Shown: in pieces, positions 18,403 through 27,745 of the stretch | Numbering within the stretch: the stretch's first letter is position 1 | How the letters are laid out: the number at the start of each line of letters is the position of its first letter | Assembly (NCBI GenBank): GCA_937915865.1 | Contig: CALGIG010000053.1 | Coordinates: forward strand, 83,902 to 147,901 | Source of the DNA: an uncultured Prolixibacteraceae bacterium | GTDB taxonomy: Bacteria; Bacteroidota; Bacteroidia; Bacteroidales; Prolixibacteraceae | Length of the DNA stretch: 64,000 nt | Reading direction: 5' to 3' | Position numbers and translations under genes: made by a program | The notes under the pieces: generated by a model | The model's input: the letters and a program-made list of their open reading frames with translations, nothing else | Told to the model about the DNA's origin: nothing | The model's database searches: none

Positions 18403-20325
18403 ATGAACTGGGAAGAGATTGAACCAAAAGTTCTGAAACTTAAAAATGATTTACTGGCTACTTTAAATTCAATAAAAAAAGAAAGCCAAGTTGAGAATAT
18501 TCCTGAGGTGAGTGAACCTTTTAACTTAGCGTCCGGCTTACTAGGCAAACCCAATTACGATATTGTTGTTTGCGGAGAGGTAAAAAAAGGGAAAAGCACA
18601 TTTATCAATGCATTAATCGGACAGGAAATATTACCGACTGGAGTAAAAGAAACTACTTCGCAAGTTTTCAGGATATCAAATAACGAAACGGAATCATATG
18701 CTCTTGTTTTTACGGATGGAACTTCAGAGCTTATTACAAAGGAGCAATTAAGCCGGTATGGATCGCAGGTTGATGCTGATTTAATGGGTGAACCTGTATT
18801 TAAAAACAGGCAACTTGATTATATCCAAGTTAATGCCTCAATTAAGTTTTTACCCAAGGGAGTAAGTATTGTTGATACTCCTGGATTGGGAGCTTTGTAT
18901 AAATCACACGAATTAATAACGCAACGGTATATTCAAAATGCGGCTGCTGTTGTTTTTGTATTCGACCCTTTGCAACCCATGGTGCAGCAAGAAAAACTCT
19001 TTTTGGAGAAGGTATTTACCGTTACTCCATTTGTGATGTTTGTAATGACAAAAATAGATTGTTTTGATGAGTCGCATTGGGTTACACAGATTAGCCGAAC
19101 AGAAACATTATTAAAAGATTTTTTCGGTAAAAGATGTTATTCAATCCCTAAAGTATTTCCTATTGCCAGTACTACATTGTTTGACGCAGCAAAAGAGGAA
19201 GAAGCTGATGCAAAAGAAGAACTCGTGGCATTTAGTTATTTTCCTGCGGTCTATGCTGAACTACAGCGAGTAATGTATATTACGGTGGGGCTTTCCCGTA
19301 CAAACTTTGCCTGGAATGAAGCCAGTAAACAAAAGGTAAAAGCTTTATCAAGTTTGGACGAACAATTGAAAATGATTTCAACAACATCAAAAGAAGAACA
19401 GCAAGAAATAATGAATAAAAAAAATGCCCTTAAACAGGCATTTGAAAAGCTTTGGGGACCTTCCAGCCAGAAAAGGAAAGAAGTTATGCAAGAAATTCAA
19501 AATATCATTTCCGGGGTCAACAACCGTGCAGTTCTATTAACATCTACTTCAGGAACTATATATAAAAAGTATAACGAGAAAATAGATTCCTTAAACAACA
19601 TGAGCGATATTAGGAATTTCTCCGAAAATTCAGTTAAAGCGATGGCTAGCGAAATAACAACTGAATGGCAGGCAATTGCTGTGTCTGGGCAACGTGAAGT
19701 GATGGCCGCGTTAAATGTTATTCATGCCGAGATTGAAAAAGTAGCTGATGATTATTCGTTTTCGACGGATGAAATACAGACGATTGATTTAACCCTTAGT
19801 GAGAAATTTCAAAGTTATAAATCAAGGTATTTTGATGCTGCCGTAACTACCGGGGTTGGAGCTACGCTATTAAGCCTGGCTGGAATTGCAGTTGCTCCGT
19901 TTGCTCCAATAATTTTTTTGGGAACTGTACTTTTTGGGTGGCTAAGTGGAACAAATACTGCTGAACAAAGAGAAATTGAAAAAAATAAAATCAATTTCAA
20001 GAATCATCTTGCTAAAACGATGAATGAGGTAAACTCTCAGCTTTTCCATATTCCCGTACCCGGAGGACATAAATCAATTGTACAATCTTTTACCTCAGAT
20101 TTATCAAATTCGGTTGAAAAGGCCATGACTGCTATGTATGAGAACCAGAAAAACCAATTGGAATCGGAACAAAAAAGATTAGACGAACAGGCCAAGATGG
20201 GAACTGATCAAAGACAAAAGGAATTGACCTTGGTAAACGGGCAACGGAAAAACTGGATGATCATTGCAGGTCAGATTTCAGAAGAAGAAAAAGATTTGTT
20301 GTTTATAAGAAAAGCATTGGTTTAA
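18403..20325 (+). CDS. dynamin-like GTPase 1, membrane-associated
   Basis: The 640-residue protein carries a complete GTPase core: P-loop GEVKKGKST with Lys64/Ser65, a threonine-rich switch (ETTSQVFR), DTPG at 158-161, and TKID at 216-219. Long helical stretches follow (about 290-480). A hydrophobic glycine/alanine-rich segment lies near residues 480-515 (TTGVGATLLSLAGIAVAPFA), typical of the paddle or membrane-insertion region of bacterial dynamins. A final coiled coil ends the protein. It begins 11 bases after the anti-sigma gene and stops 3 bases before the Hsp70-like gene, so it is co-transcribed with both. Family members remodel membranes or assemble on them in a nucleotide-dependent way. 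Its target here is unknown. Confidence 0.85.
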   Translation: MNWEEIEPKVLKLKNDLLATLNSIKKESQVENIPEVSEPFNLASGLLGKPNYDIVVCGEVKKGKSTFINALIGQEILPTGVKETTSQVFRISNNETESYALVFTDGTSELITKEQLSRYGSQVDADLMGEPVFKNRQLDYIQVNASIKFLPKGVSIVDTPGLGALYKSHELITQRYIQNAAAVVFVFDPLQPMVQQEKLFLEKVFTVTPFVMFVMTKIDCFDESHWVTQISRTETLLKDFFGKRCYSIPKVFPIASTTLFDAAKEEEADAKEELVAFSYFPAVYAELQRVMYITVGLSRTNFAWNEASKQKVKALSSLDEQLKMISTTSKEEQQEIMNKKNALKQAFEKLWGPSSQKRKEVMQEIQNIISGVNNRAVLLTSTSGTIYKKYNEKIDSLNNMSDIRNFSENSVKAMASEITTEWQAIAVSGQREVMAALNVIHAEIEKVADDYSFSTDEIQTIDLTLSEKFQSYKSRYFDAAVTTGVGATLLSLAGIAVAPFAPIIFLGTVLFGWLSGTNTAEQREIEKNKINFKNHLAKTMNEVNSQLFHIPVPGGHKSIVQSFTSDLSNSVEKAMTAMYENQKNQLESEQKRLDEQAKMGTDQRQKELTLVNGQRKNWMIIAGQISEEEKDLLFIRKALV

Positions 20326-20328
20326 GCT

Positions 20329-21555
20329 ATGAATAAAATAGGAATTGATTTTGGTACCACTTTTAGTACAGCCTCTTGGATTAATCCTAAAACCAAACAA
20401 CCGGAGGCAATAACCTTTCATGAAATTGGTGAGCAAAAAATGCCATCAGTAGTTTACTACGGTTCCGATGGCATCCTGGTCGGGAAAGCTGCTTATAATC
20501 AAGTAGAAAACAGCAGAGAAATGTCGGAGGAAAACCGAAATAAAATATTGCAGGCAGTGGTTATGAGTATTAAAAGGAGTATGAAACAGGGGCAATGTTT
20601 TTATTTACCCGGAGGGGGAAAGGTGTCGCATGAAGAAATTATTGCAGCGATTTTGAGCAAAATAAAAGAGCAGGCAGAAATAACCTGTTTTAGCGGGCAA
20701 CCTGTTGATGAGACAACGATTACGCATCCGGTAATATTTGCCTCGTGGCAGAAAGAAATGCTTCTTAAAGCCGCTAAACTTGCTGGTTTTAAAAAAGTAC
20801 AACTATTGGAAGAACCTGTTGCGGCAGCTCTGGGATATGCTTCTACCACCAGCGAAAAAATTAAGAATATTCTTGTTTATGATTTTGGGGGGGGGACGTT
20901 CGATGTGGCTTTCGTGCAGTACGACGAGGGGCAATATCGTGTTCCGATACAACCAGAAGGCGATGCTTTTTGCGGTGGTGATGATATTGACGAAGTAATA
21001 TACAATCGTTGGGAACAAATAGCAAAAGAACAATGTAAACGGACAATCGATTTTAATCCGAATAACCGGGATATGGGGTTTAAAGTAAGGTGCCGCAAGC
21101 ACAAAGAAGATATGTCGCTTTCCCCCAAAAATCACTTCTCTGAGGTATTGCCACCTCCGGGTTTTAACCGTGTTGAGATGCAGTTAACCCGACCTGAGTT
21201 CGATCAAATGGTTGAGCCAGTTATTGATAAAACGTTATTGAATACCAAACGGTTGTTGGAAAAGATTGATGCTGCCGGGTACAAGATTGATACGGCCATA
21301 ATGATTGGTGGTAGTTCGCGAATTCCATACGTTTATGAAAAACTAAAGCAAATTCTTCCTGTTGAGCCCAAAAGAGTGATGCAGGTGGATGTGGCCGTAG
21401 CATTGGGAGCGGTTATTTACAATGCGAATGGACAACAGACGAATGTGCAACATCGCCCCGTGTTCTGTATTTACTGTGGTTTTAAGCAATCGACTGCTGA
21501 TCGATACTGCATTAAGTGTGGTAAGAAAAATGATAGTTACATTGAAGTAAAATAG
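20329..21555 (+). CDS. Hsp70/DnaK-type ATPase with C-terminal zinc ribbon
   Basis: The 408-residue protein is an Hsp70-fold nucleotide-binding domain: IGIDFGTTFS at residues 4-13 (phosphate 1), VYDFGGGTFDVA around Asp185 (phosphate 2), and MIGGSSRIPYV around 325-335 (adenosine motif). The usual substrate-binding and lid domains of DnaK (about 230 residues) are missing. Instead the chain ends in a zinc ribbon with Cys380, Cys383, Cys394 and Cys397. Several following genes begin with ribbons of the same CxxC type, so this ATPase seems wired to the same assembly. It starts 3 bases after the dynamin-like gene. A GrpE-like partner may be encoded at 24600. I infer an ATP-driven switch rather than a general chaperone. 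Confidence 0.85.
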   Translation: MNKIGIDFGTTFSTASWINPKTKQPEAITFHEIGEQKMPSVVYYGSDGILVGKAAYNQVENSREMSEENRNKILQAVVMSIKRSMKQGQCFYLPGGGKVSHEEIIAAILSKIKEQAEITCFSGQPVDETTITHPVIFASWQKEMLLKAAKLAGFKKVQLLEEPVAAALGYASTTSEKIKNILVYDFGGGTFDVAFVQYDEGQYRVPIQPEGDAFCGGDDIDEVIYNRWEQIAKEQCKRTIDFNPNNRDMGFKVRCRKHKEDMSLSPKNHFSEVLPPPGFNRVEMQLTRPEFDQMVEPVIDKTLLNTKRLLEKIDAAGYKIDTAIMIGGSSRIPYVYEKLKQILPVEPKRVMQVDVAVALGAVIYNANGQQTNVQHRPVFCIYCGFKQSTADRYCIKCGKKNDSYIEVK

Positions 21556-21562
21556 CAAAAAC

Positions 21563-22168
21563 ATGAAAAGATGTAATAAATGTGGGGCGGAAAACCCTGA
21601 CACCGCTCAATATTGCAAAGAGTGCGGAGCTCTGCTCTCCATTTCCCAGGATATTAATGTTGTAACTTTTAAATACACCTTTCAGAAACTGCATCCGCTT
21701 ACAAATATTTCCCTTTATGTGGTTACTGTAGCCGTCCCCCTTCTTTTTTTGTGTGTAAATCTTGAAGATTATTGTAATCATTTGACTTTTGTTGCTTTTG
21801 GTTTTGGAGGGGATTCTGCGATTATATCTTTTTTTGTTGCATCAAATGCTGGTCTTTTAGCTTTACTCTATTTTTTTATTGCCTTCAACCTCCGCTGGAA
21901 AAAATTCAGGTTGCAAAAACCTTTTCCCAAAGCAAAGGAGGCCGCAATGCAGTATACTTTCTCTCGTAATTCCAGGGTCGAGTCCATCCGGATCAAAGAA
22001 AATTCCAGGGGTGAACTGATGCTTCATGATAAGGGCAATGGCAAACGGGCACATATCCATTTGATACCAGATGAAAATGGGAATACAGAAATCATTGGTG
22101 AAAAAAATAACACCATGGAGTTAATTCGCTCAATCTTTGGAAAAGAGATCAATTTCATAGAGAACTAA
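21563..22168 (+). CDS. zinc-ribbon membrane protein A
   Basis: The 201-residue protein begins with one zinc ribbon (CNKCGAENPDTAQYCKECG, residues 4-22). Two hydrophobic segments follow at about 46-65 and 86-108, then a basic junction (RWKKFR) and a soluble C-terminal domain of about 90 residues with a beta-rich pattern. The positive-inside pattern puts both the ribbon and the C-terminal domain in the cytoplasm. It starts 7 bases after the Hsp70-like gene. No enzyme motif is visible. The C-terminal domain is not recognised. Confidence 0.7.
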   Translation: MKRCNKCGAENPDTAQYCKECGALLSISQDINVVTFKYTFQKLHPLTNISLYVVTVAVPLLFLCVNLEDYCNHLTFVAFGFGGDSAIISFFVASNAGLLALLYFFIAFNLRWKKFRLQKPFPKAKEAAMQYTFSRNSRVESIRIKENSRGELMLHDKGNGKRAHIHLIPDENGNTEIIGEKNNTMELIRSIFGKEINFIEN

Positions 22169-22180
22169 ATATTTTGCATT

Positions 22181-22837
22181 ATGTATTGTCAAAGATGTGG
22201 CACCGAAAATCCGGAAGAAGCTAAGTTTTGTAAGGATTGTGGAATATCGCTGGTTTTGAATAGTTATTTGAATGATGATATTAGGTATTTAGTAAAAATC
22301 AATAATTTTGGTGGTAAAAGAGTGAAAATATGGCTTATTTCTTTGTTTATTCCTTTAATTGTAATGGGCTTTTATGCCATTCCTGCTTTAAATTATAGAA
22401 ATCTATTTGATGGATATGAGTATTATTGGCATGACCATTACGATTCTTCAAATAATTATTCTGAATTAATTCTTGTTGATGATACAGTTACCAATACATT
22501 AGTAATCACAGGAAGTTTGACAATTTTAATCTCTATTATATTTTTCTTATTTCAAATATCTAAAATAGCATTTTATTGGCGGGCTAGAAGATGTATAAGA
22601 AATAGTAATGAGATATGTTTAACCTCTGCCGTAGGATTTCAAAGTGTTTTTCTTCTTGTAAATAGTCTTGTTGTATTATCCAAAGGAAAAATAAAGAAGG
22701 ACATTCCTTTAAACAAAATTATTAGAGTTGGATCAAGAAATAGTTATTTAATTATACAATTAAAAAATAATAATGAAATTCTAAAAGTGAGCCACCCAGA
22801 AATATGGGAAGAAATCCTAAGAAATAGACTGTTATAG
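22181..22837 (+). CDS. zinc-ribbon membrane protein B
   Basis: The 218-residue protein has the same plan as its upstream neighbour: an N-terminal ribbon (CQRCGTENPEEAKFCKDCG, residues 3-21), two hydrophobic segments (about 47-69 and 106-132), and a C-terminal cytoplasmic beta-rich region ending in LKVSHPEIWEEILRN. That C-terminal part may be a small PH-like domain, comparable with the one in the 25448 protein. Base composition is AT-rich relative to the enzyme genes outside the island. Function unknown. Confidence 0.65.
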   Translation: MYCQRCGTENPEEAKFCKDCGISLVLNSYLNDDIRYLVKINNFGGKRVKIWLISLFIPLIVMGFYAIPALNYRNLFDGYEYYWHDHYDSSNNYSELILVDDTVTNTLVITGSLTILISIIFFLFQISKIAFYWRARRCIRNSNEICLTSAVGFQSVFLLVNSLVVLSKGKIKKDIPLNKIIRVGSRNSYLIIQLKNNNEILKVSHPEIWEEILRNRLL

Positions 22838-22854
22838 TCTTGAACTTTCATTAA

Positions 22855-24516
22855 ATGATCATGAACAATCCAGTAGAACAAACTAAACAATTCATTGACC
22901 GCCTGTCGGCTTTTGTAGAACAATCTCCGTGGCGTGGGTTATATTACGACAGGCTTCAGAACCTGAAATCGCAGGTGGATCAGCCTTGTGTTTTGGCTAT
23001 TGCGGGTCGTGTAAAGGCTGGTAAAAGCTCATTTCTGAATGCATTGTTGGGAAAAGACCTTGCCAAAGTTGGGACTACAGAAACAACTGCAACAATAAAC
23101 GTTTTCAGGAAAGGTACACCTCCCGACCCTAACCGTCCGGTATTGGTAGTGTGGGCAAATGGTAGACAAACCTTTGAAACAAAAGAATTTCTCGATTCAT
23201 TGCAGGGAAGTGATAATGCTACTCTGCGAAAAGCTGAAGGCATAAAACGTCTTGATTTTTTATTGTCAGATCCCATTTTCGATGAAGTGACTTTGGTGGA
23301 CACTCCTGGGACCGATGCTATTGTCGGAGAAGATGGCGAAGCACATCAGAAAGTTACGGAAGAATATTTCAATCTCCGGCAGCGGCATAGCCGGGAAACT
23401 CAGGAACAAACAGAAAGTGCCGATGCTGTAGTTTACCTTATTGGTCAGGTTGCTAATGCAAGTATGCAATGGTTTATTCAAGAATTTCAGGCAGCAACTA
23501 ATGGCAATTCTTCTGCGATGAATGCTATCGGTGTAATGGCCAAAGTCGATTTTTCGGACGAGATTATCAGGCAACGCGATGAGCTGGCATCATCCATTGC
23601 TTTGAAAATGCAAAACGAATTAAATACGGTAGTTCCTGTTTCTGCTGGGGTTTGGAGAACACTTGACGATTTACGTGAAAACAACAGACTGGAATGGATG
23701 CAGCAGAAATTAAGAAGCCTACCACAAAAAGCATTCGACTACTTAATGAGGCAAGAAAGTGCATATCTTAGTACAAGTTCAGTTTTTACCCGGATTTTTG
23801 ATTCTTCTAAAATATCGCCACTAACTATTGACGAGCGAAAAGAATTGAAAGGCGATATCCCCTGGAGAATTTTTGTTGTTATCTCGCAATATCTCTATCA
23901 ATACCCATTAAATGAAGCCATTGAAAAGCTAACCGAAATTTCGGGAGTAAACCGGGTCATGGATATTATACGGAAACACTTCTTTAACCGGGGCAAAATA
24001 CTTCGTTGTTATCGCATAAGCAGCGAATTACGTTCGATGCTGAACGATATTGAACGTAACCGGCTCTATGAATTGAAGAAGGAAGTACATTCACGAGCAG
24101 AGTTCGAAGATTTCGTCAATTCTCATCCGCAAGCCCGAAATAATAGCACAACTGCACAACGATTGAAGGTCTTTATTAAAACTCACCTGAAAACGGAAGA
24201 GGAGATGGGTGAACTAATAGCAGAAATAAAAACAAAGCTAATCCCTGATATAGAAAACCTTCAATTAAAACTGGAACGAACTGATGAGAACTTCCGTGCT
24301 TTACAGTTGATTGAGCAAAATATAAGCTTATTCAGCGATGAAGAGCGAGACGAGCTTTTTAACCTATTTGGAATGTATGGAAGCACATCTGTAACTATTG
24401 ATGACGATATACGTGGCCATAGGCAACAATATTGGAACCTTGAACTAAATCTTTCCCGAAGCAAAGACCGGCGAATGATAGCTCAATATGCTATTTCAGC
24501 TTACGGAGCTGATTAG
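22855..24516 (+). CDS. dynamin-like GTPase 2
   Basis: The 553-residue protein has P-loop GRVKAGKSS with Lys57, switch I TTETTATINVF, DTPG at 149-152, and AKVD at about 229-232 as the base-recognition motif. A helical C-terminal half follows, with a coiled-coil stretch at about 440-500. It lacks the long hydrophobic insert seen in GTPase 1, so the pair may be a membrane-inserting and a soluble partner, as in other paired bacterial dynamins. The start could be 22855 or the second methionine at 22861. It is placed between zinc-ribbon genes and shares their direction. Confidence 0.85.
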   Translation: MIMNNPVEQTKQFIDRLSAFVEQSPWRGLYYDRLQNLKSQVDQPCVLAIAGRVKAGKSSFLNALLGKDLAKVGTTETTATINVFRKGTPPDPNRPVLVVWANGRQTFETKEFLDSLQGSDNATLRKAEGIKRLDFLLSDPIFDEVTLVDTPGTDAIVGEDGEAHQKVTEEYFNLRQRHSRETQEQTESADAVVYLIGQVANASMQWFIQEFQAATNGNSSAMNAIGVMAKVDFSDEIIRQRDELASSIALKMQNELNTVVPVSAGVWRTLDDLRENNRLEWMQQKLRSLPQKAFDYLMRQESAYLSTSSVFTRIFDSSKISPLTIDERKELKGDIPWRIFVVISQYLYQYPLNEAIEKLTEISGVNRVMDIIRKHFFNRGKILRCYRISSELRSMLNDIERNRLYELKKEVHSRAEFEDFVNSHPQARNNSTTAQRLKVFIKTHLKTEEEMGELIAEIKTKLIPDIENLQLKLERTDENFRALQLIEQNISLFSDEERDELFNLFGMYGSTSVTIDDDIRGHRQQYWNLELNLSRSKDRRMIAQYAISAYGAD

Positions 24517-24599
24517 TAATTTGCATAAAATGAGAAATGAGATGAGGCATGTATCCTTGCTAATGAGTCTGAATACTTTATTTTAAACGGAAGAATACT

Positions 24600-25436
24600 A
24601 TGAACTTTTTAACATCAATACTTAGGCTATTTAAAGAGCCACCTACCCAAAGAAAAGAAATCATTCCAGTAACCGAATCTGCAAGCTCCGTTTCTGAGGA
24701 ATCTAAAATTGGAGAAGAACTTGAAAAAACAATACTTACCGATAGTTTGCTTTCGATTCACGAAGAGGGGCCGCGAACAAATTTTAATGAAAATACTGAT
24801 AATACCAGTACCGCCCCTGAAACAGGTACTCCAACTATCGGAAATAATGAAGTTCCTGAACAGGAAGTTTCAAAGTCGGAAGACTCCTCGTTTTTTTTTG
24901 AAAGTGGAGAAATTGACCAAGCTCTTAATGATGGAGCAACATTAATACTAACAGAACAAGCTAATAATGAAAAGCATGGTAATCCAGATGATTTAGAAAA
25001 TACTAATGTTGGATTATTTGTAACGGAAGAATTGGGTTCTGGCGAGAAACTACCTGTACAAGTAAACTTTTCCATTGAAACGCAAGTGAACCTGGTTGAG
25101 GAAATTTCCACTTCTTTGCTTAATAACAGGCCTTTTGTAAAACTTACTGAAGAATGTATTGACCTGATGAATGAGTTTGAAGGATATGTTGAACGGTTGG
25201 AATCCAGTGAGGGAAAAATGATAGCCGGAATGGTTGTTAAACGGTTTCAGGAAATACTCGAACGCTCCGGGTTACAGCGTATTGATGATAAAACTGAAAC
25301 ATTCTCGTTACTTAGGCATATTCCGGTGCCGATGAAACCGGTACCCGAAGGTTCTTTATTTAATGAGATTGTCACTCCAGGATTAGCACTGGAAACCAGA
25401 GTGTTGCGCAAGGCCAGAGTAAGGATTAGTTTTTAA
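24600..25436 (+). CDS. disordered protein with GrpE-like C-terminus
   Basis: The 278-residue protein has an acidic, Ser/Thr/Glu/Asn-rich N-terminal part of about 175 residues that looks disordered, preceded by a short hydrophobic/basic start (MNFLTSILRLFKEPP). The last 100 residues are ordered: a helix with LMNEFEGYVERLESSEG, then KRFQEILERSGLQRI, and a beta tail ending ETRVLRKARVRIS. This order of helix, F-x-E-I-L, then RVLRxAxVxVS matches the head and beta-wing of GrpE, the Hsp70 nucleotide-exchange factor. Because an Hsp70-type ATPase lies 4 kb upstream in the same operon, I infer a dedicated exchange factor. The similarity is distant and was judged by eye. Confidence 0.55.
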   Translation: MNFLTSILRLFKEPPTQRKEIIPVTESASSVSEESKIGEELEKTILTDSLLSIHEEGPRTNFNENTDNTSTAPETGTPTIGNNEVPEQEVSKSEDSSFFFESGEIDQALNDGATLILTEQANNEKHGNPDDLENTNVGLFVTEELGSGEKLPVQVNFSIETQVNLVEEISTSLLNNRPFVKLTEECIDLMNEFEGYVERLESSEGKMIAGMVVKRFQEILERSGLQRIDDKTETFSLLRHIPVPMKPVPEGSLFNEIVTPGLALETRVLRKARVRISF

Positions 25437-25447
25437 CACCAACGAAT

Positions 25448-26131
25448 ATGTATTGTAAAATATGTGGAATAGAAAACCCAGATGAAGCCCTTTACTGCAA
25501 GAATTGTGGTAATCCGATGGTTGAAAAGAAAGAAGTTATAAGCTGCCCGCATTGCGAACAGGAAAACGATAAGGAAAGCGTTTTTTGCAAGAAATGTGGG
25601 AAAGAACTTGTTTGCAATGAAGATGACATAGCAGAAAAAACAAAAGAAGTAAATATTAATGAAGCTAAGAATGAATTACGTTTAATGGGTTTATTGGGGT
25701 TATTTATAGGAGCTCCTTTCTTTGGCGGGGTATTTGGACTTATAATAGCATTTATTGACAACAATGAAGAGATTGGCATAAATGCCGGTCTGTTTGTGGC
25801 TTGCGGGGTGGCTTTGATTTCTCTTTGCATAGTTGTTATTTCCTTTCTTACCAAACAAATAGATCTAAGGTCTGGAGAATATTTACTAATGCAGGAGCTT
25901 ACTGAGGGTAATATAGTTTACCTGACCAATAAACGAATCATTTCCAAGTGGGTGAATAAAACCCGATTTGAATTCAATATAAAATCAACAGATATTAATA
26001 TTCAATTGTGGAAAAATGTATTTAAAACTAATGGAATTATTATAACCCAAAAGTATGAGACACCTATCAAGATTAAACTGGAAAAGCCTGATAAATGGTA
26101 CGATAAAATTATGGAGTTGCGTAATTCCTAA
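25448..26131 (+). CDS. double zinc-ribbon membrane protein with PH-like domain
   Basis: The 227-residue protein starts with two consecutive ribbons (Cys pairs at residues 3/6, 17/20 and about 34/37, 48/51). Two hydrophobic segments follow (about 80-105 and 112-137), then a C-terminal domain with LLMQELTEGNIVYLTNKRI. The xxYLTNKRI pattern is typical of bacterial PH-like domains (bPH, YdbS/YdbT type). It starts 11 bases after the GrpE-like gene. Both ribbons and the PH-like domain are expected on the cytoplasmic side. Role unknown; the PH-like part could bind lipid or protein at the membrane. Confidence 0.68.
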   Translation: MYCKICGIENPDEALYCKNCGNPMVEKKEVISCPHCEQENDKESVFCKKCGKELVCNEDDIAEKTKEVNINEAKNELRLMGLLGLFIGAPFFGGVFGLIIAFIDNNEEIGINAGLFVACGVALISLCIVVISFLTKQIDLRSGEYLLMQELTEGNIVYLTNKRIISKWVNKTRFEFNIKSTDINIQLWKNVFKTNGIIITQKYETPIKIKLEKPDKWYDKIMELRNS

Positions 26132-26154
26132 CTCTAAACACTACTATTCAAAAT

Positions 26155-26850
26155 ATGAAATGCCAAAAATGTAATAACGAAATACCAAACAACTCTAAAT
26201 TTTGCCCCGAATGTGGGGCAAAGGTAGAAAATCAAGGCAAAACCTGTCAGGAATGCGGGCGTGGCGGGTTGCCGAAAGAAGCTCTGTTTTGCCCCGATTG
26301 CGGTATAAAGCTTGAAATAAGTAGTGAAAAAGTGGATGTTACAAAAATAAAAAACACACATATCCCAGCCTATTCAAATTATTCTTCAGGATATTACGGT
26401 TTGGTTGGAGACCACTTATTGGCAACTACCCCTGTTGTGTCGAAGAATTCAATAAGAAAGAAACAAGAAGAAATTGAGAAACAAGAAGAAATTGAGAAAG
26501 CAACTACAGAATATTATAATTGGCAAGCATTAAATAGTTGGAAAAAAACCAAATATGCATGGAAAGAGTATGGTTGGGGTACATATTGGTTTGCTGAACT
26601 TGGTGGACTAATTGGTAAAGCATGGGATAGTAATCCAATCTCGGTTGAGGATTATTTAAAAAATACTTTAGTAATTATCCTATTTTTATTTCTTATTCCA
26701 ATTTGCGCGGCATTGGGAGCTCCTGTTTTATTAACTTCTCCTTTCTCATTTTTTCTGGTGGGTAGGGGGAAAATAATTTCAGAACATACAGAACACTTGC
26801 AATGGAGTATAAAATACCGCAAGAAGGAATTGGCTAAACTTAGAAAATAG
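26155..26850 (+). CDS. double zinc-ribbon membrane protein C
   Basis: The 231-residue protein has the N-terminal module that recurs in this island: ribbon 1 (CQKCNNEIPNNSKFCPECG, residues 3-21), the linker AKVENQGKTC, and ribbon 2 ending ALFCPDCG (about 53). A short charged repeat (KQEEIEKQEEIEK, about 103-115) precedes aromatic-rich sequence. A strong hydrophobic segment lies at about 175-207, before a basic tail. No catalytic motif is seen. It is followed 7 bases later by the DUF6734 gene. Confidence 0.68.
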   Translation: MKCQKCNNEIPNNSKFCPECGAKVENQGKTCQECGRGGLPKEALFCPDCGIKLEISSEKVDVTKIKNTHIPAYSNYSSGYYGLVGDHLLATTPVVSKNSIRKKQEEIEKQEEIEKATTEYYNWQALNSWKKTKYAWKEYGWGTYWFAELGGLIGKAWDSNPISVEDYLKNTLVIILFLFLIPICAALGAPVLLTSPFSFFLVGRGKIISEHTEHLQWSIKYRKKELAKLRK

Positions 26851-26857
26851 AATTGAT

Positions 26858-27745
26858 ATGGGCAGACTATCGGGTTTTCATATTATCTGGACAGCCCCTT
26901 CAATAAAGCAAGGCATTCCGTTTAGACTTTCTAAGACAGAATTGCTCACTTTAGTTATTTCTGCCTTAATTTGGCGAAAGAAAAATGGAACAATTAAGCT
27001 TTACACCGACAGATTGGGTTATGAATATATCGTATCTAAAAACCTTGAATGGCTTTATGATGATGGCATTGACTTAGAAGTCCTGGATTCGCATGACTAT
27101 AGAATTAATCCGGAAATTTTTTGGGCGGCAGGAAAACTTATCGCACTAAAGCAACATCGCTCACCTTGTGTTATGCTCGATCACGATTTAATTGTAACTG
27201 GCAATATTAACCACTTCTTTTCTGGCTTTGATGTTTGTACTTTTCACCCGGAAGAATTAAACCCAGAGGTTTATATCAATCGGGAGTATCTCAAATGTCC
27301 CGTCAGATATGAGTTTCCAGACCAATTCGACTGGAATGTGGAACCGTTAAATACAGCATTGCTCTATATCAAAAATGCTGATTTTAAAGAGGCTTATACA
27401 AATCACGCGCTGGATTTTATGATCGGAAACATGGAATATCCAAAAGAATTTGTTAGCCAGATGGTTTTTGCAGAACAACGTATGTTGGCTATGACTGCCA
27501 AAATGTATGGGCAAAAAACAGGTACGGTATTAAACAATCCGTTTACACTGGAAAACAAACATTTCATTCATCTTTGGGGATATAAACAAGTTTTAAGAAA
27601 CAATCTGGATATCGAAAAGACTTTTATAGATCGGTTACTCAAAACGTTTGAAAAAGAGTTATTCAGTTTTAGTGAGTTTGAACCTTGGCTAAAACAATCC
27701 ATGATACAAAATAATACTGATACTTATGCAATGTACCAACTGTAA
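26858..27745 (+). CDS. DUF6734-type glycosyltransferase-like protein
   Basis: The 295-residue soluble protein resembles the DUF6734 group. It starts FHIIWTAPS, includes LYTDRLGYEYI and EIFWAAGKLIAL, and has VMLDHDLIVTG (about 107-117), which puts a DxD-like acidic motif where GT-A fold glycosyltransferases bind metal and sugar nucleotide. It has no signal peptide and no zinc ribbon, unlike its neighbours. Its last 20 bases overlap the next gene, so the two are translationally coupled. In this island it might glycosylate a partner protein, but this is inference. Confidence 0.65.
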   Translation: MGRLSGFHIIWTAPSIKQGIPFRLSKTELLTLVISALIWRKKNGTIKLYTDRLGYEYIVSKNLEWLYDDGIDLEVLDSHDYRINPEIFWAAGKLIALKQHRSPCVMLDHDLIVTGNINHFFSGFDVCTFHPEELNPEVYINREYLKCPVRYEFPDQFDWNVEPLNTALLYIKNADFKEAYTNHALDFMIGNMEYPKEFVSQMVFAEQRMLAMTAKMYGQKTGTVLNNPFTLENKHFIHLWGYKQVLRNNLDIEKTFIDRLLKTFEKELFSFSEFEPWLKQSMIQNNTDTYAMYQL

